Below are positions 63,041 through 64,000 of a stretch of 64,000 nt of DNA, in pieces. This DNA comes from Candidatus Bathyarchaeota archaeon (lineage in GTDB: Archaea; Thermoproteota; Bathyarchaeia; Bathyarchaeales; Bathycorpusculaceae): contig JAOAIX010000001.1 in assembly GCA_026414485.1 (NCBI GenBank), forward strand, positions 27,502-91,501, read 5' to 3'. The position numbers and the translations under genes are program-made. Under the pieces are notes generated by a model. The model worked only from the letters and a program-made list of their open reading frames with translations, ran no database searches and was not told where the DNA came from. Numbering within the stretch: the stretch's first letter is position 1; the number at the start of each line of letters is the position of its first letter.

Positions 63041-63999
63041 AGCTGTGTCCTCAACTGCTTCATATGCTCTACGCATTTTTGTATATGGTGTTTAGCGGCT
63101 ATGTCAGTTCGACTCCAAAGCGCCGCGCCTTTAATAGCGTTTATGCCCTCTAGGCTGATTTGCCGTGCCTCTTCTATGTTTCCGCCAATTCCTAAAACAC
63201 CAACGACTCTCGACTTCAAAGCGAACGTCTTATTGCCTCTAAGCTCCATGGATCCTGGATAAACTCGTATGCGTTCACCATATTTATGTGACAACGAATA
63301 TGCTGCGGCTAGATCAACAGGAGTATCTATTTCTGATTTTTTAACTCTGTTTGGGAAGACATCCGCATAGCCTCCATAGCTAGGAGGGACTTTGTAGGTC
63401 AGAACAGTTGCCACTTTTTCTACATCCACCTTTGTTAAGTTGCCGTCTATAATTTTATAACATATATCAACAAAGTCGTCTTTCAGTACAGGCAGTATGT
63501 TGATTATTTCAGGGTCGCCTGGACGGCTATTATTTTCCAAAATTTTTGGTCCGCTGCTACTATGCATAAATGCCAGATAAAGCGGAACCCCTCGCAGTGC
63601 AGTGTTATCTTGAATTTTTGTGGACCATTTATCAAAAATTTTCTGGGCAATATTCAGCTCGTTTTGGCGGTCGCTTTCGGTCATAAACGGCAAATATTCT
63701 TTTTCGTCTTTGTAGCTGCCCATGCCACCTGTGTTGGGTCCTCTGTCATCGTCAAAGGCACGTTTATGGTCTCGTGTATCCGGTAACGGAACAAGGTGTT
63801 TTCCGTCACAGAAAGCCATGAAGCTTGATTCTTCTCCGTCGATTTTCTCTTCAATTATGACTGTACCATACTGAAAATTAGACATGAAATGCTCAAACAT
63901 TTGCTCTTTTGTGAAGAAGTGGTCTCCCCAGACACCTACGCCTTTACCTGCCGTTGGCTTATCCGGCTTCACAACTGCTTGGTTTTGCAATTCGTCTAC
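63037..63999 (-). CDS. PurD-like ATP-grasp ligase (right-edge partial)
   Basis: The N terminus lies beyond the window; the frame is open to the right edge with no start needed. The visible part (320 or so residues) has the PurD hallmarks VVKPDKPTAGKGVGVWGD, DTRDHKRAFDDDRGPNTGGMGSY in part, and ENNSRPGDPE. It is like phosphoribosylamine-glycine ligase, but some usual residues differ (KPDKPTAGKG for KADGLAAGKG, and NNSRPGDPE for NVRFGDPE). It leads a leftward operon with HAD, Ftr and PfkB. It may be the real PurD, or a paralogue acting on another amine. Confidence 0.75.
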   Translation of the reverse strand, partial: VDELQNQAVVKPDKPTAGKGVGVWGDHFFTKEQMFEHFMSNFQYGTVIIEEKIDGEESSFMAFCDGKHLVPLPDTRDHKRAFDDDRGPNTGGMGSYKDEKEYLPFMTESDRQNELNIAQKIFDKWSTKIQDNTALRGVPLYLAFMHSSSGPKILENNSRPGDPEIINILPVLKDDFVDICYKIIDGNLTKVDVEKVATVLTYKVPPSYGGYADVFPNRVKKSEIDTPVDLAAAYSLSHKYGERIRVYPGSMELRGNKTFALKSRVVGVLGIGGNIEEARQISLEGINAIKGAALWSRTDIAAKHHIQKCVEHMKQLRTQL

Positions 64000-64000
64000 C

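Noticed and set aside
1-64000. CRISPR array, insertion sequence, prophage or toxin-antitoxin locus
   Set aside because: No regular spaced repeats, transposase, integrase or paired small toxin/antitoxin genes were recognised on either strand.

Overview
The window is a stretch of archaeal chromosome, best explained as a member of the TACK group and most plausibly Bathyarchaeia (the former Miscellaneous Crenarchaeotic Group). The evidence is the gene set. It has MCM, two GINS proteins, PriS/PriL, one PCNA, TFS, RpoK, aIF2-alpha, Nop10, class I LysRS, a thermosome, Alba and an archaeal tetraether lipid synthase. It has the ribosomal proteins S25e and S26e, which are typical of TACK rather than Euryarchaeota. 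It also has an archaeal histone, and formylmethanofuran:tetrahydromethanopterin formyltransferase (Ftr) together with F420 genes (cofD and a cofE-like gene), which point to an archaeal C1 (Wood-Ljungdahl type) pathway. The taxon is inferred from gene content only; there is no rRNA here.

Layout. 1-5.4 kb: lysS, a membrane protein with a zinc ribbon, tRNA-Arg(GCG), a seven-repeat HAF beta-propeller and glutamate dehydrogenase. 5.5-8.2 kb: a replication pair, GINS (Gins23 type) and mcm; the GINS gene appears to begin at ACG. 8.4-10.7 kb: the conserved archaeal translation operon L44e, S27e, aIF2-alpha, Nop10 (a 56-codon gene) and PAC2, read leftward. 10.9-21 kb: mostly leftward metabolic genes (FAD disulfide reductase with GcvH, inositol phosphate synthase, acyl-CoA ligase alpha, CofE-like, SAM hydroxide adenosyltransferase, MoaD-like, glycerate kinase, S17e), with a small rightward pair of an unknown gene and the CTP-dependent riboflavin kinase. 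21-35 kb: TatD, histone, TrmB regulator, tetraether synthase, S25e, aminotransferase, NAD-kinase-like protein, TrpB2 with a divergent ACT regulator, thermosome with rpoK, Mut7-C with dihydroorotase, and a CBS protein. 35-39 kb: S26e, CDP-alcohol phosphatidyltransferase, Alba, DUF99, TFS, a small membrane protein and a PRC-barrel protein. 39.5-46 kb: a second replication cluster, pcna, priL, priS and gins15, interrupted by a GT-C type membrane glycosyltransferase and followed by a convergent archaeosortase. 46-50 kb: protein disulfide oxidoreductase, a copper-type P-ATPase with an N-terminal YHS domain and a free-standing Cys-tailed YHS protein. 50-55 kb: SerRS, S3ae, MoaE, CofD, DUF47 and tRNA-Gly(CCC). 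55-60 kb: purMSLQ. 60-64 kb: a leftward coupled operon PurD-like, HAD, Ftr, PfkB, cut by the right edge.

How it fits together. Most of the window is housekeeping: replication, translation, chromatin, purines and lipids. The less ordinary parts are the YHS-based metal efflux pair with direct repeats across its TATA box, the four-gene Ftr operon with three partners of unclear role, the surface-processing genes next to the primase cluster, and small unknown genes coupled to ribK and rps17e. I see no CRISPR array, insertion sequence, integrase, prophage or rRNA. Genes are dense and often overlap by 1-20 bp, and TTG starts are common.
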